Source: SVTX01 sp045542075 (lineage in GTDB: Bacteria; Bacillota; Clostridia; Oscillospirales; CAG-272). From it: DNA of 64,000 bases. The translations under genes were made by a program, and so were the position numbers. A model generated the notes under the pieces. It was not told where the DNA came from and did not search any database. It saw only the letters and a list, made by a program, of their open reading frames with translations. Numbering within the stretch: the first letter of the stretch is position 1; each line of letters opens with the position of its first letter. This document shows, piece after piece, positions 9,456 through 18,821 of this stretch. The stretch lies in contig JAZQKI010000042.1 of the NCBI GenBank assembly GCA_045542075.1, positions 38,496 to 102,495 on the forward strand. The letters are read 5' to 3'.

Positions 9456-9956
9456 TTATTTCTTGTTATAGTATTGTGACAGCCGAGAGCATCCCGAATG
9501 GGCGTGGCAGACGGCTATGGCGAGAGCGTCGGCGGTATCGTCGGGTTTTGGGGGCGCGGGCAGCCCTAAAAGGCTTGTTACCATTACTATTACCTGTTTT
9601 TTCTCGGCGCGTCCGTATCCAACGACTGCCTGCTTTACCTGCAAAGGCGTATATTCCGCGATGGTAAGCCCCGCAAGCTTTGCGGAAAGCAGTATAACTC
9701 CTCTTGCCTCTGCGACAAGTATTGCCGTTGTAGTATTTGTGTTAAAGAACAGCTCCTCAACGGCTATCTGGTCGGGCTTGTACTTATTGATGATCTCGTT
9801 CATACCGCGATAAACCATCAAAAGCCGTTCCGCAGGCTCAAGTCCCGCAGGGGTGTTTATTGACCCATATCCCAGTACCTTGAATTTTGAGCCGTTATAT
9901 TCAATTACTCCCCAACCCACTATTGCGTATCCGGGATCAATTCCGAGAATTATCAT
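9456..9956 (-). CDS. ruvC: Holliday junction resolvase RuvC
   Basis: Cleaves Holliday junctions as a dimer after branch migration by RuvAB. The 166-residue protein opens with the nuclease strand IILGIDPG (catalytic Asp), has AVEELFFNTN (catalytic Glu), and ends with PPKPDDTADALAIAVCHAH, which carries the last acidic residues. A TTG lies one codon upstream, but ATG 9956 has AAAGGAA at good spacing and is preferred. It is the first gene of the long minus-strand run and has its own promoter. ruvA and ruvB lie 3.5 kb away on the other strand. Confidence 0.96.
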   Translation of the reverse strand: MIILGIDPGYAIVGWGVIEYNGSKFKVLGYGSINTPAGLEPAERLLMVYRGMNEIINKYKPDQIAVEELFFNTNTTTAILVAEARGVILLSAKLAGLTIAEYTPLQVKQAVVGYGRAEKKQVIVMVTSLLGLPAPPKPDDTADALAIAVCHAHSGCSRLSQYYNKK

Positions 9957-10010
9957 CAAATTTCCTTTCCGAGCATTTTTTGCAATACTGCCCCATTTTC
10001 AATTCTCTAT

Positions 10011-10039
10011 ATTATAACACACTATTTTGATAATGTCAA
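10011..10039 (-). promoter_or_regulatory. Sigma-A-type promoter of the ruvC run
   Basis: On the minus strand a perfect TTGACA is separated by 17 bp from a perfect TATAAT. It lies about 55 bp upstream of the ruvC start and is the only clear promoter seen ahead of the ten-gene run. Confidence 0.85.
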
Positions 10040-10091
10040 ATATATTTTTAATTATATTTGTTAATTAAAGAAAAATTTATCTTGAAAACCG

Positions 10092-10120
10092 TTTACAATC
10101 CCGAAATTTTGTGGTATAAT
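10092..10120 (+). promoter_or_regulatory. Promoter for the DUF951-yfhO-ruvAB run
   Basis: TTTACA, 17 bp, TATAAT. It points away from the ruvC promoter and ends about 37 bp before the DUF951 start, so the 200-bp gap between the two runs is a divergent promoter region. Confidence 0.85.
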
Positions 10121-10156
10121 TTAGAATGTTGAAATATTGCTTACAGAGGGATAATT

Positions 10157-10342
10157 ATGAAGATACTCAAGCTTGACGTCGGAGACGTCATCGAACTGAA
10201 AAAGGAGCATCCCTGCGGATGCAGGCTTTTTAAGATATTGCGTGTCGGCAGCGAGGTCCGTATTATTTGTCAGAATTGCGGACACGATATGACTCTCGGC
10301 CGTGAAAAGCTCGAAAAAGCAATAAAGAAAATCAATCCTTAA
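10157..10342 (+). CDS. DUF951 family small protein
   Basis: A 61-residue protein matching DUF951: an N-terminal VGDVIELKKEHPCGC block, then VRIICQNCGHDMTLGREKLEKAI. Three to four cysteines (CGC and CQNC) could bind one metal. DUF951 genes are common in Firmicutes, often near chromosome-maintenance genes; the function is not known. It is the first gene of the run leading to yfhO and ruvAB, 20 bp before yfhO. Confidence 0.85.
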   Translation: MKILKLDVGDVIELKKEHPCGCRLFKILRVGSEVRIICQNCGHDMTLGREKLEKAIKKINP

Positions 10343-10362
10343 AAACAAGAGAAGGAAAACCG

Positions 10363-13300
10363 ATGAAACAAAGCAAAGTTAATTTGAATGTACAAAACAA
10401 CATAGACACCACAGGCGCGCTCCCCCGTCAGTCACTTTGGGGACAAATTGTAAATAAGCTTAAGGAATATAGATATCTCGGTATTTCGGGACTTATATCC
10501 GCGGTAGCAGTCCTGCTTATTTATATGATAGTTACAGGAGGTCTTTTTCCCTTTGGCAAGGGTACTACTCTTATTCTTGACCTGAACGCGCAGTACGTAT
10601 ATTTCTTCTCTGCACTCAGACGCGCCATATTTGGAGACGGAGAGCTTCTTTACTCCTTCTCGCGCTCGCTCGGCGGAGAATTTCTCGGAATATACGCATA
10701 CTACCTTGCAAGCCCGCTTTCATACCTCGTATGCCTGTTTCCCGCGGATAAAATGCAGGAGTTCTCATTGCTTCTGCTCATGCTCAAGTCAGCTCTTTGC
10801 GGCATGACTATGGGATATTACCTGCACAAGCATTCCGAGAAGCTGAACAAGCTCACGATAGTTGCCTTTTCACTTCTTTACTCTCTCTGCGCCTACTGTA
10901 TAGTATATCAGACAAACCTGATGTGGATGGATGCGGTGATCTGGCTTCCCCTTCTTACTCTTGGCATTGAGTCGCTTATAAAGTACGGCAAGTATAAGCT
11001 TTTCGTTGTATCCCTTGCACTCACGATAGCAAGCAACTATTATATCGGATATATGTGCTGTATATTCGTTGCGCTGTACTTTTTCTACTATATTTTTGCG
11101 CACAAGAATGATTTTGCAAACAATCCCCTCCGTGAAAAATCACATTTTATCAAGTCGCTCATAAGAATAGCCGTATTTTCCGCAATAGCAGTATGTATCG
11201 CGGCGGTTATTATATTTAGCGCATATTACTCGCTTTCATTCGGAAAGACCGAATTTTCCGACTCTGATCTTGATATTTCCACTCGAATAACCTTTTTCGA
11301 CGTAATATTCAAGTTCTTCCCCGGCTCTTATGACACCATAGACAATATGAACGCAACGGCAACGTCGCCGTCAACAGGTGCGTTTCCCTTTATTTACTGC
11401 GGTGTAATAACCCTGATCCTCGCCCCCGCATACTTTTTATGCGGAAAGTTCTCTGTCAGAGAAAAGATCGCATCTGCAGTATTCGTTGGATTCTTTATTC
11501 TCAGCTTTATCATCTCAACGCTTGACCTTATCTGGCACGGATTCCAATATCCCAACTGTCTGCAGAACAGATACAGCTTTATGCTCTGCTTCTTCCTGGT
11601 CATTCTGGCGTTCAAGGCTTTTGAAAACATTGAGGAACCTAACGTCAAGTGGGGCGTGTATATATCCGCGATTTTCTGGGGATCGTTTGCTGTAATAATT
11701 CAAAAGCTTGCTCCCGAGATCACCGAGGGCATACAGAAGATAAACAGCAAGTTTGAGCTTGGAAATTTTCAGTTTGCACTCTTCGCTCTGATCATGATAG
11801 CCATTTACGTTATCATTATCGCTATTGCCCGTACCACGACGAAAAAATCGCTTTTGTCTGCCGTTCTTCTTGTAATAATTACAGTTGAGCTTGTTCTCAA
11901 CGGAATATCAAACGTTGATGACTTTGGCGAGGATTTCGGATTTTCAACTTATTCAAGATACGATGATTTCCAGGACATTATGTATCCTGTAATTGACACC
12001 GTCAGGGACAATGATGATTCCTTCTACCGTATGGAAAAAACGGTGTACCGTCAGCCTAACGACAATATGCAGTTTGGCATAAGGGGTGTGGCTAACAGCA
12101 CATCTACTCTCAATACCTCGGCAATTCAGTTTATCCAGATGATGGGATACTCTGCCCGAGCGCAGTGGTCACTGTATCTTGGCGGAAACCCCGTCAGTGA
12201 CTCCCTGCTTGGAATTAAGTATATCGTCACAGACAGAGATATGAGCGAGTTTTACGGTGAGCCTGTCTATACCGCGGAGGAATTCGCGGCTCATGAGGGT
12301 ATATCCGTTGAGGAGCTTATAGAACAAACTGTTGCGGATGAAACCGACTCGGGCAAATACAAGGGCAAATCCGCGGCAGATTACGTGGTATATAAAAATC
12401 CTTACGCACTTTCACTTGGATTTGCGTCTGATAAGGACGTTATTGACTTCAATATGAAGGTCTATAATACCTACGTTGCGCAGACAGACGAAAAATATAA
12501 TAACGGCGGCTACACCAATCCTTTTGAAAGACTCAACGCCCTTTATACAGCAATTCTCGGCGAGGACGAAACAGTACAGATTTTCAAACCCGCCACACAG
12601 GATCAGGTCATCTATTCAAGCAATATAACCTACGGAGTTTCCAGCGGCTCGCTTGACGACTCAATAATCCATCACAGATACACGGGCGAGAACGGTACTG
12701 TCACGTATGATTATACCGTGCCCGAAAACACAACGCTTTATCTGTATCTTCCCGCTTACTATACCCGTAACGTCAAGCTTTCGGCTACCAGCCCGATCGC
12801 TGACGGCACGAACAATTTTGGAAGCAACGTCTCGACCAACCCCACGCTCCGTATAGTCGAGCTTGGAAAGTCAAAGACGAGCGATTATCAGTTTACCGTA
12901 AAGATCGATAATTCCTACAATCAATTTTACGTTCAGGACCAGGAATCCTATATCTACTATATCGACACTCAGCTTCTCGCTGAGGTGACTCAAAGACTCC
13001 AGAAAAACCAGCTTGTTATTGATGAGTACACGGAAAGCAGCTTTGAAGGCAGTATTTCCACGGAAAACAACAATCAGGTCATACTCACCACCATAACCTA
13101 CGATAAGTACTGGGACGTTTACGTTGACGGTAAAAAGGTTGAGACATTTGACGCGGTGGATACAACTCCCGGCAAGGACGGCGGCGGAGCTTTGCTTGCA
13201 TTTGAAATAGCGGATGCGGGCGAGCATAGTATTAAAATCGTGTACAAGCCGAGGATCGTGACGGTTGGACTTATCATCTCGTGCGTGGCGATCACAGTCT

Positions 13301-13458
13301 TTGTGCTGATATGGGTATTTGAAAAGAAGCTTATCCGAATAAAGCCCGTAAGACCCCTGCTCTGCATCGAGGATAACTCTGATGATGCCGATCTTAATGT
13401 AAAAGATAAAAAGGATTCTCCACCCGCTAAAAAATCAAAGAATAAGGGAAAGGACTGA
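10363..13458 (+). CDS. YfhO family polytopic membrane protein
   Basis: A 1031-residue protein with about a dozen membrane helices in the first 540 residues, a soluble extracytoplasmic region (about 545-960) and a final helix near 965-990, then a Lys/Asp-rich tail. Early residues GKGTTLILDLNAQYVYFFSALR and the NRYSFMLCFF block fit YfhO, a GT-C-like family; in Listeria and Bacillus YfhO members help glycosylate wall or lipoteichoic polymers. The acceptor here is unknown. GAAGGAA precedes the start by 6 bases. It ends 4 bp before ruvA, so it is probably co-transcribed with ruvAB. Confidence 0.85.
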   Translation: MKQSKVNLNVQNNIDTTGALPRQSLWGQIVNKLKEYRYLGISGLISAVAVLLIYMIVTGGLFPFGKGTTLILDLNAQYVYFFSALRRAIFGDGELLYSFSRSLGGEFLGIYAYYLASPLSYLVCLFPADKMQEFSLLLLMLKSALCGMTMGYYLHKHSEKLNKLTIVAFSLLYSLCAYCIVYQTNLMWMDAVIWLPLLTLGIESLIKYGKYKLFVVSLALTIASNYYIGYMCCIFVALYFFYYIFAHKNDFANNPLREKSHFIKSLIRIAVFSAIAVCIAAVIIFSAYYSLSFGKTEFSDSDLDISTRITFFDVIFKFFPGSYDTIDNMNATATSPSTGAFPFIYCGVITLILAPAYFLCGKFSVREKIASAVFVGFFILSFIISTLDLIWHGFQYPNCLQNRYSFMLCFFLVILAFKAFENIEEPNVKWGVYISAIFWGSFAVIIQKLAPEITEGIQKINSKFELGNFQFALFALIMIAIYVIIIAIARTTTKKSLLSAVLLVIITVELVLNGISNVDDFGEDFGFSTYSRYDDFQDIMYPVIDTVRDNDDSFYRMEKTVYRQPNDNMQFGIRGVANSTSTLNTSAIQFIQMMGYSARAQWSLYLGGNPVSDSLLGIKYIVTDRDMSEFYGEPVYTAEEFAAHEGISVEELIEQTVADETDSGKYKGKSAADYVVYKNPYALSLGFASDKDVIDFNMKVYNTYVAQTDEKYNNGGYTNPFERLNALYTAILGEDETVQIFKPATQDQVIYSSNITYGVSSGSLDDSIIHHRYTGENGTVTYDYTVPENTTLYLYLPAYYTRNVKLSATSPIADGTNNFGSNVSTNPTLRIVELGKSKTSDYQFTVKIDNSYNQFYVQDQESYIYYIDTQLLAEVTQRLQKNQLVIDEYTESSFEGSISTENNNQVILTTITYDKYWDVYVDGKKVETFDAVDTTPGKDGGGALLAFEIADAGEHSIKIVYKPRIVTVGLIISCVAITVFVLIWVFEKKLIRIKPVRPLLCIEDNSDDADLNVKDKKDSPPAKKSKNKGKD

Positions 13459-13462
13459 TTTT

Positions 13463-14083
13463 ATGTTTCACTATATATCCGGAGAGCTTGCATACTCCTC
13501 TCCCGCAACGGCAGTGATTGACGTGTGCGGAGTGGGGTATAAGCTCACAATAAGCGGCAACACCTACGAAGGTCTTGCTCGATCCACGTCGCAAAAGGTA
13601 AAGCTATATACTTATCTTGCGGTGCGCGAGGATGGTATCGAGCTTTTTGGCTTTGGAAGCGAGATAGAGCTTTCGACCTTTAAGATGCTCCTTACTGTGT
13701 CGGGCGTAGGTCCCAAGGCGGCAATATCCATCCTCTCTCTGCTCACACCCGAAAAGTTTGCTCTTGCGGTCTGCACCGACGATAAAAAGACTATATCTAA
13801 AGCGAGCGGTATAGGTCCCAAGACCGCCGCAAGAATAATTCTCGAGCTTAAGGACAAGCTCTCAAAGGAGACCAGCCTTGACACGTCTCTTGCAAGCGCG
13901 GTGTCCGCGGGCGGAGGAGCAGTTGCTCCTACCTCAAGCGGAAAGATGTCCGAGGCGCAGGATGCTCTTATGGTGCTTGGCTACAGCAGAGCCGAGGCAC
14001 AAAGAGTTCTCTCCTCGCTTGATACACAGAATATGAGCCTTGAGCAGATCATCAAGGAAGCTCTCAAGCAGCTTATGAGATAA
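13463..14083 (+). CDS. ruvA: Holliday junction branch migration protein RuvA
   Basis: Binds four-way junctions and loads RuvB. The 206-residue protein has the N-terminal OB fold (MFHYISGELAYSSPATAVID...), two helix-hairpin-helix motifs (LLTVSGVGPKAAISIL and ISKASGIGPKTAARIILELK) and a C-terminal three-helix domain that contacts RuvB (SEAQDALMVLGYSRAEAQRVL). Its ribosome site AAAGGAC lies inside the end of yfhO. It is 15 bp from ruvB. Confidence 0.97.
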   Translation: MFHYISGELAYSSPATAVIDVCGVGYKLTISGNTYEGLARSTSQKVKLYTYLAVREDGIELFGFGSEIELSTFKMLLTVSGVGPKAAISILSLLTPEKFALAVCTDDKKTISKASGIGPKTAARIILELKDKLSKETSLDTSLASAVSAGGGAVAPTSSGKMSEAQDALMVLGYSRAEAQRVLSSLDTQNMSLEQIIKEALKQLMR

Positions 14084-14098
14084 TTATTGGAGGCAGTT

Positions 14099-15157
14099 AT
14101 GGATTTTACAGAAGATTTTGACTTTGAAAGCCGAATAGTGTCAACCTCCTATTCCGCAGAGGATTCCGACACCGACAGCTCCCTTCGCCCTAAAAATCTT
14201 GACGAGTACATAGGTCAGGACAAGGCAAAGGAAAATCTGAAGGTGTATATGGATGCGGCAAAGTTCAGAGGTGAGTCTCTTGACCACGTTCTGCTCTACG
14301 GCCCTCCCGGTCTCGGTAAGACGACACTTTCAAATATTGTCGCCGCCGAAATGGGGGTAAATATAAGAGTTACTTCGGGTCCCGCTATTGAGAAGCAAGG
14401 TGACCTTGCGGCTTTGCTTACGAATCTGAGCGAGGGCGACGTGCTTTTCATTGACGAGATACACCGTCTTTCCCGCTCGGTTGAGGAAATTCTTTATCCT
14501 GCCATGGAGGACTTTGCGCTTGATATAATTATCGGCAAGGGCCCGTCCGCCAGAAGCATAAGAATTGATCTGCCTAAATTCACACTTATCGGTGCGACCA
14601 CACGCGCAGGTCAGCTTACCACTCCCCTTCGCGACCGTTTTGGAGTACTGCTCAAGCTTGAGCTTTACACTCCCGAGCAGCTTGCGACTATCGTTAAGCG
14701 AAGCGCAGCCATACTTGGCATCGGCATCAATGAAAACGGAGCGTATGAGATAGCGTCCCGCTCTCGCGGAACGCCTCGAATTGCTAACAGACTCCTCAAG
14801 CGTGTTCGTGATTTCGCTCAGGTGTCGGGCAAGGAGATAATCGACGAGGAGATAGCGTCCTACGCTCTCGGCAAGCTTGAAATAGACGAGCTTGGACTTG
14901 ACAATACCGACAGACGCATGCTTGAAACTATAATCAAATTCTACGACGGAGGCCCCGTCGGTCTTGAAACTCTCGCGGCGACTATCGGCGAGGAAGCAGT
15001 CACAATCGAGGACGTTTACGAGCCGTATCTTATGCAGATAGGATTCCTCTCCCGTACTCCCCGAGGCCGTTGCGTGACCAGACTTGCGTATGAGCATCTC
15101 GGAATACCTATGAAAAGAAAAAACAACTCCTCACAGATAGATATTTTTGAGGAATAA
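14099..15157 (+). CDS. ruvB: Holliday junction branch migration ATPase RuvB
   Basis: Hexameric AAA+ motor that drives branch migration with RuvA. Walker A is GPPGLGKTT, Walker B is VLFIDEIHRL, sensor 1 is ATTRAGQLTTPLRDRFG, and the C-terminal winged helix ends with IGFLSRTPRGRCVT. A TTG at 14087 extends the frame by four codons, but the ATG at 14099 has GGAGG five bases upstream, so I take a 352-residue product. It is the last gene of the plus-strand run and ends at a strong bidirectional terminator. Confidence 0.97.
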   Translation: MDFTEDFDFESRIVSTSYSAEDSDTDSSLRPKNLDEYIGQDKAKENLKVYMDAAKFRGESLDHVLLYGPPGLGKTTLSNIVAAEMGVNIRVTSGPAIEKQGDLAALLTNLSEGDVLFIDEIHRLSRSVEEILYPAMEDFALDIIIGKGPSARSIRIDLPKFTLIGATTRAGQLTTPLRDRFGVLLKLELYTPEQLATIVKRSAAILGIGINENGAYEIASRSRGTPRIANRLLKRVRDFAQVSGKEIIDEEIASYALGKLEIDELGLDNTDRRMLETIIKFYDGGPVGLETLAATIGEEAVTIEDVYEPYLMQIGFLSRTPRGRCVTRLAYEHLGIPMKRKNNSSQIDIFEE

Positions 15158-15158
15158 T

Positions 15159-15194
15159 AAAAAAGCCTTCCCCCTGTGAGGGGAAGGCTTTTTC
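15159..15194. terminator. Bidirectional rho-independent terminator
   Basis: A 14-bp stem (AAAAAGCCTTCCCC paired with its complement) with a short loop and T runs on both sides. It lies between the converging ruvB and ABC exporter genes. Confidence 0.95.
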
Positions 15195-16957
15195 TATTCA
15201 AACTGACTGTTCCAGAGATCCGCATAGAAGCCGCCTTTGTCGAGAAGCTCCGCATGATTTCCCTTTTCGATTATCTTTCCGTTATTCATAACGAGAATTA
15301 TATCCGCTTCCTTGATGGTGGAAAGTCGGTGCGCAACGATAAACGACGTTCTGCCCTTCATCATAAGCGCAAAGGAATTCTGTATTTTTATCTCCGTGCG
15401 TGTATCTATTGAGGAGGTTGCCTCGTCAAGAATAAGCATCGGAGGCAGGCACAGAAGCACTCTTGTGATACACAAAAGTTGCTTTTGTCCTTGCGAGAGC
15501 GAGCCTCCGTCCTCTCCTATCACAGTATCGTAGCCCTGCGGCAAACGGCGTATAAAACTATGCGCGTGGGTGAGCTTTGCAGCCGCAATTATCTCCTCAT
15601 CGGTGGCATCGGGCTTGCCCATCGTGATATTTTCTCGTATCGTGCCGCTCTTGAGCCACGTCTCCTGAAGCACCATACCGTAGGAGCTACGGAGCGAGCT
15701 GCGCGTAAGATCTCTTATATCGTGACCGCTGACCTTGATCTTTCCGCTGTCAACGTCGTAAAATCTCATAAGCAGATTTATCACGGTGGTCTTTCCACAG
15801 CCCGTAGGGCCGACGATTGCCACTCTCTGCCCGTTCTCGATCGACAGGTTAAAGTCACGTATAAGCTCACGGTCGGGAGTGTAAGAAAAGCTTACATCCT
15901 CTATATTTACCTTGCCGTCCACCTCGTCTCCTGTGAGAATGTGCGCGTCGGGGGCGTCAGGTGTCTGTGAGGGCTGGTCTATAAGCTCAAACAGACGCGA
16001 GGCGCAGGCGAGCGAGTTCTGAAGCTCGGTAACAACGCCCGAAATCTCATTGAAGGGCTTGGTGTATTGGTTTGCGTAATTCAAAAGCGAGAAAAGTCCG
16101 CCGACAGTAAGGCCGCCTTCCACGTTTCCCTGCCTGATACATATCATAGCGCCAACAAACGCTACCGCTGCATAAACGAGGTTATTTACAAAACGAGTTG
16201 ATGGGTTTGTGAGAGATGAATAAAACAGAGCCTTGAGAGACGTCTTTTCAAGTCTGCCGTTTATCTCGTCAAATTTAGCCAATGCCTCATCCTCATGCGA
16301 GAATGCTGCCACGACCTTGTGCTCGCCTATCATTTCATCAATAAATGCCGTCTGCTCGGCTCTGGTCTCGGACTGCGCCTTGAATAGCGAGAAGGTATTT
16401 TTTGCGATAAACGCAGCCACAAAAAGCGACAGAGGGGTTATCAGCACGACCACCGCGGTAATGGGGAGACTTATGGAGATCATGAACCCGATAGTGCCGA
16501 TAATAGTCAGCACTCCCGTGAAGAACTGTGAAAATCCCATAAGCAGTCCGTCACCGAACTGGTCAACGTCCGTGATAACTCTACTGACCGTGTCACCTAC
16601 GGGCTTTGTGTCAAGATACGAGAGCGGAAGCTCCTGTATCTTCACAAACGCGTCGCGTCTGAGTTTTTTGACGATACCAAAGGTGATACGGTTGTTTATG
16701 ACGTTCATTATCCATTGGCACAGCGCGGTAGCTCCGCAGACTACGCCTATGATGATCAAAATTCTGAAAATGCCTTCAAAATCAACGTTATCCTTCCCTA
16801 TGGCGAGGTCTATTGCCTGACCTGCGAGAATGGGAATATAAAGCGTACCTACGACTATAAGTGCCGCTAAAATCAGAGATATAGCGAAAAGAACTCTGTA
16901 GCCCTTCATATATCTGAGCACCTTAGAAAAGGTGGTTTTGCGGGAGATCTTAGCCAT
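15194..16957 (-). CDS. ABC exporter half-transporter, subunit with consensus ATP site
   Basis: A 587-residue exporter of the LmrCD/BmrCD type: six membrane helices (about 20-310), then an ATPase domain with Walker A GPTGCGKTT, signature LSQGQKQLL and Walker B MLILDEATSSID carrying the catalytic glutamate. A longer frame exists upstream, but the ATG at 16957 has GGGAGGTGAG at good distance inside the previous gene. It overlaps that gene by 8 bp, as in heterodimeric pairs. Substrates of such pumps include drugs and lipids; none can be assigned here. Confidence 0.9.
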   Translation of the reverse strand: MAKISRKTTFSKVLRYMKGYRVLFAISLILAALIVVGTLYIPILAGQAIDLAIGKDNVDFEGIFRILIIIGVVCGATALCQWIMNVINNRITFGIVKKLRRDAFVKIQELPLSYLDTKPVGDTVSRVITDVDQFGDGLLMGFSQFFTGVLTIIGTIGFMISISLPITAVVVLITPLSLFVAAFIAKNTFSLFKAQSETRAEQTAFIDEMIGEHKVVAAFSHEDEALAKFDEINGRLEKTSLKALFYSSLTNPSTRFVNNLVYAAVAFVGAMICIRQGNVEGGLTVGGLFSLLNYANQYTKPFNEISGVVTELQNSLACASRLFELIDQPSQTPDAPDAHILTGDEVDGKVNIEDVSFSYTPDRELIRDFNLSIENGQRVAIVGPTGCGKTTVINLLMRFYDVDSGKIKVSGHDIRDLTRSSLRSSYGMVLQETWLKSGTIRENITMGKPDATDEEIIAAAKLTHAHSFIRRLPQGYDTVIGEDGGSLSQGQKQLLCITRVLLCLPPMLILDEATSSIDTRTEIKIQNSFALMMKGRTSFIVAHRLSTIKEADIILVMNNGKIIEKGNHAELLDKGGFYADLWNSQFE

Positions 16958-18683
16958 TCGACTCACCTCCCTTGAACTGCGATTCATAAATTTCACGGTA
17001 CACGGGGCAGCTATCAAGAAGCTCATTGTGCTTTCCGATGCCGACTACTGCTCCGTCGTCAAGCACGAGAATAATGTCTGCGTGTGAGATGGATGAGGTC
17101 CTTTGAGAAATTATGAAAACACAGGGATCATAGTCAAGATTTTTTATTTCATGGCGGAGTCTTGCTTCGGTGGCAAAGTCAAGCGCAGACGCGGAGTCGT
17201 CAAGTATCAGAACAGGTGATTTTGCCACTACCGCGCGAGCTATACAAAGTCTTTGTCTTTGTCCGCCCGAGAAGTTTCTTCCCTTTTGCTCGACCTTTGC
17301 GTCAAGTCCGCCGTTCTTTTCGCGGACAAAATCAGCCGCCTGCGCTATTTCGAGCGCGTGCCAAAGCTCATCGTCGGTGGCACTCTCCTTACCCCAACAG
17401 AGATTTGAGCGTACCGTTCCCTTGAAAAGTACCGCCTTTTGCGGAACTATTCCAATCTGCGAGCGCAAAAATTCAAGGTCATATTCGGAAACGTCACGGC
17501 CCATAAATCTTACTTGTCCCTCGGTTGCGTCGTAAAATCTGGGGATCATATTTACAAGGGTAGTCTTACCGCTTCCTGTTCCGCCTATAATACCAACAGT
17601 CATGCCGCGATACGCCTTGAAATTCACTCCCTGAACGGATTGAGCGGAGGCGGTGGAATAAGTCAGCGCTGCATTTTCAAATTCAACTACGGGAGAATTT
17701 TCGTTGCCCTCGGTTGCGGGTTGTTTTGGAACATTCATTCCCGTGGGAGTATCAAATACTGCCTGGATACGCTTACTGCACGCGAGTGCCTTTGTCACAA
17801 GGAATATAGTATTTGCAAGCTTTATAAGCTCGACGAGTATCTGCGTCATATAGTTATACATCGCGACAAGCTCGCCCTGTGACATATTACCCGAATTTAC
17901 CTCGGGCGCGGAGAAATAAATTATTGCGATTATACCGAGATTGACTACAACGTACGTGAGCGGATTCATAAGAGCAGTTATTCTGCCCGTAAAGTTCTGA
18001 ATTTTAGTATGCTCTCTGTTGGCAACCTCGAAGCCTTCTATCTCCTCGCTCTCCTTGTTGAAAGCGCGGATAACTCGCACGCCCGAGAGACTTTCGCGAG
18101 TACGCGAGGTGACATTATCGAGCTTTTGCTGTACCTTTTTGTAAAGAGGGATTCCCGCAAGAATTATGCTGAAAACTATAACCGCAAGCACGGGAATGAC
18201 TACCACGAATACAAGCGCAATATCCTTGTTTACGAGAAACGCCATGATCATCGCGCCAAACACGATTATGGGAGAGCGCAAAAACAGACGGAGCGTCATA
18301 TTAACTCCCGACTGAAGCTGGTTTACGTCGCTCGTCATTCGGGTTATCATTGACGACGTGCCAAGCTTGTCCGTCTCGGAATAAGAAAATCTGCCGAGAT
18401 GGGCAAAAAGCGAATGTCTCATTCCCGTAGCCATGCCTACCGCCGCCTTTGCGGCAAAATACTGCGCTATCACGGCGCAAGCCAGACCGATTATTCCAAG
18501 CGCTACAAGCACAAGACACATTTTTATAATATGACTGCTGTCACCGTTTGCTATTCCCTTGTCTATTATTGACTGGACAACAAGCGGCACCAAAAGATCA
18601 AAGCAAGCCTCGAGCAGTTTGAACAGAGGCGCTATGATACATTCAAGCTTATATTTCTTCAAAAAACGTAGAACCGTTTTCAT
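16950..18683 (-). CDS. ABC exporter half-transporter, subunit with degenerate ATP site
   Basis: A 577-residue partner of the following gene with the same plan: six helices, then an ATPase domain. Walker A is GGTGSGKTT and the signature FSGGQRQRLCIARA is intact, but Walker B reads VLILDDSASALD, with aspartate in place of the catalytic glutamate. In known heterodimeric exporters exactly one subunit carries such a change, giving one active and one inactive ATP site. The pair is therefore very likely a heterodimer. AAAGGAG lies 8 bases ahead of the start. Confidence 0.9.
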   Translation of the reverse strand: MKTVLRFLKKYKLECIIAPLFKLLEACFDLLVPLVVQSIIDKGIANGDSSHIIKMCLVLVALGIIGLACAVIAQYFAAKAAVGMATGMRHSLFAHLGRFSYSETDKLGTSSMITRMTSDVNQLQSGVNMTLRLFLRSPIIVFGAMIMAFLVNKDIALVFVVVIPVLAVIVFSIILAGIPLYKKVQQKLDNVTSRTRESLSGVRVIRAFNKESEEIEGFEVANREHTKIQNFTGRITALMNPLTYVVVNLGIIAIIYFSAPEVNSGNMSQGELVAMYNYMTQILVELIKLANTIFLVTKALACSKRIQAVFDTPTGMNVPKQPATEGNENSPVVEFENAALTYSTASAQSVQGVNFKAYRGMTVGIIGGTGSGKTTLVNMIPRFYDATEGQVRFMGRDVSEYDLEFLRSQIGIVPQKAVLFKGTVRSNLCWGKESATDDELWHALEIAQAADFVREKNGGLDAKVEQKGRNFSGGQRQRLCIARAVVAKSPVLILDDSASALDFATEARLRHEIKNLDYDPCVFIISQRTSSISHADIILVLDDGAVVGIGKHNELLDSCPVYREIYESQFKGGESNG

Positions 18684-18715
18684 CCCGAGACTCCTTTCTC
18701 TCTAAATTCCTTATA

Positions 18716-18744
18716 ATTATATCACCTAATCAAAATAAAATCAA
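18716..18744 (-). promoter_or_regulatory. Promoter of the ABC exporter pair
   Basis: Minus strand TTGATT, 17 bp, TATAAT, ending about 33 bp upstream of the exporter start. Confidence 0.75.
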
Positions 18745-18769
18745 TAGCCTTGGGGAAAATATTATATAC

Positions 18770-18800
18770 GTAAAAGCACCCGCGGATATCCGCGGGTGCT
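18770..18800 (-). terminator. Terminator of the esterase-like lipoprotein gene
   Basis: A 26-bp GC-rich perfect palindrome followed by TTTTA on the minus strand, 22 bp beyond the lipoprotein stop codon. Confidence 0.85.
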
Positions 18801-18821
18801 TGGGATCAATGTAAGTTTTTA

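Noticed and set aside
14330..15097. A 255-codon open frame antisense to ruvB
   Set aside because: ruvB is a full-length conserved gene; the antisense frame has no start signal and no recognisable domain.
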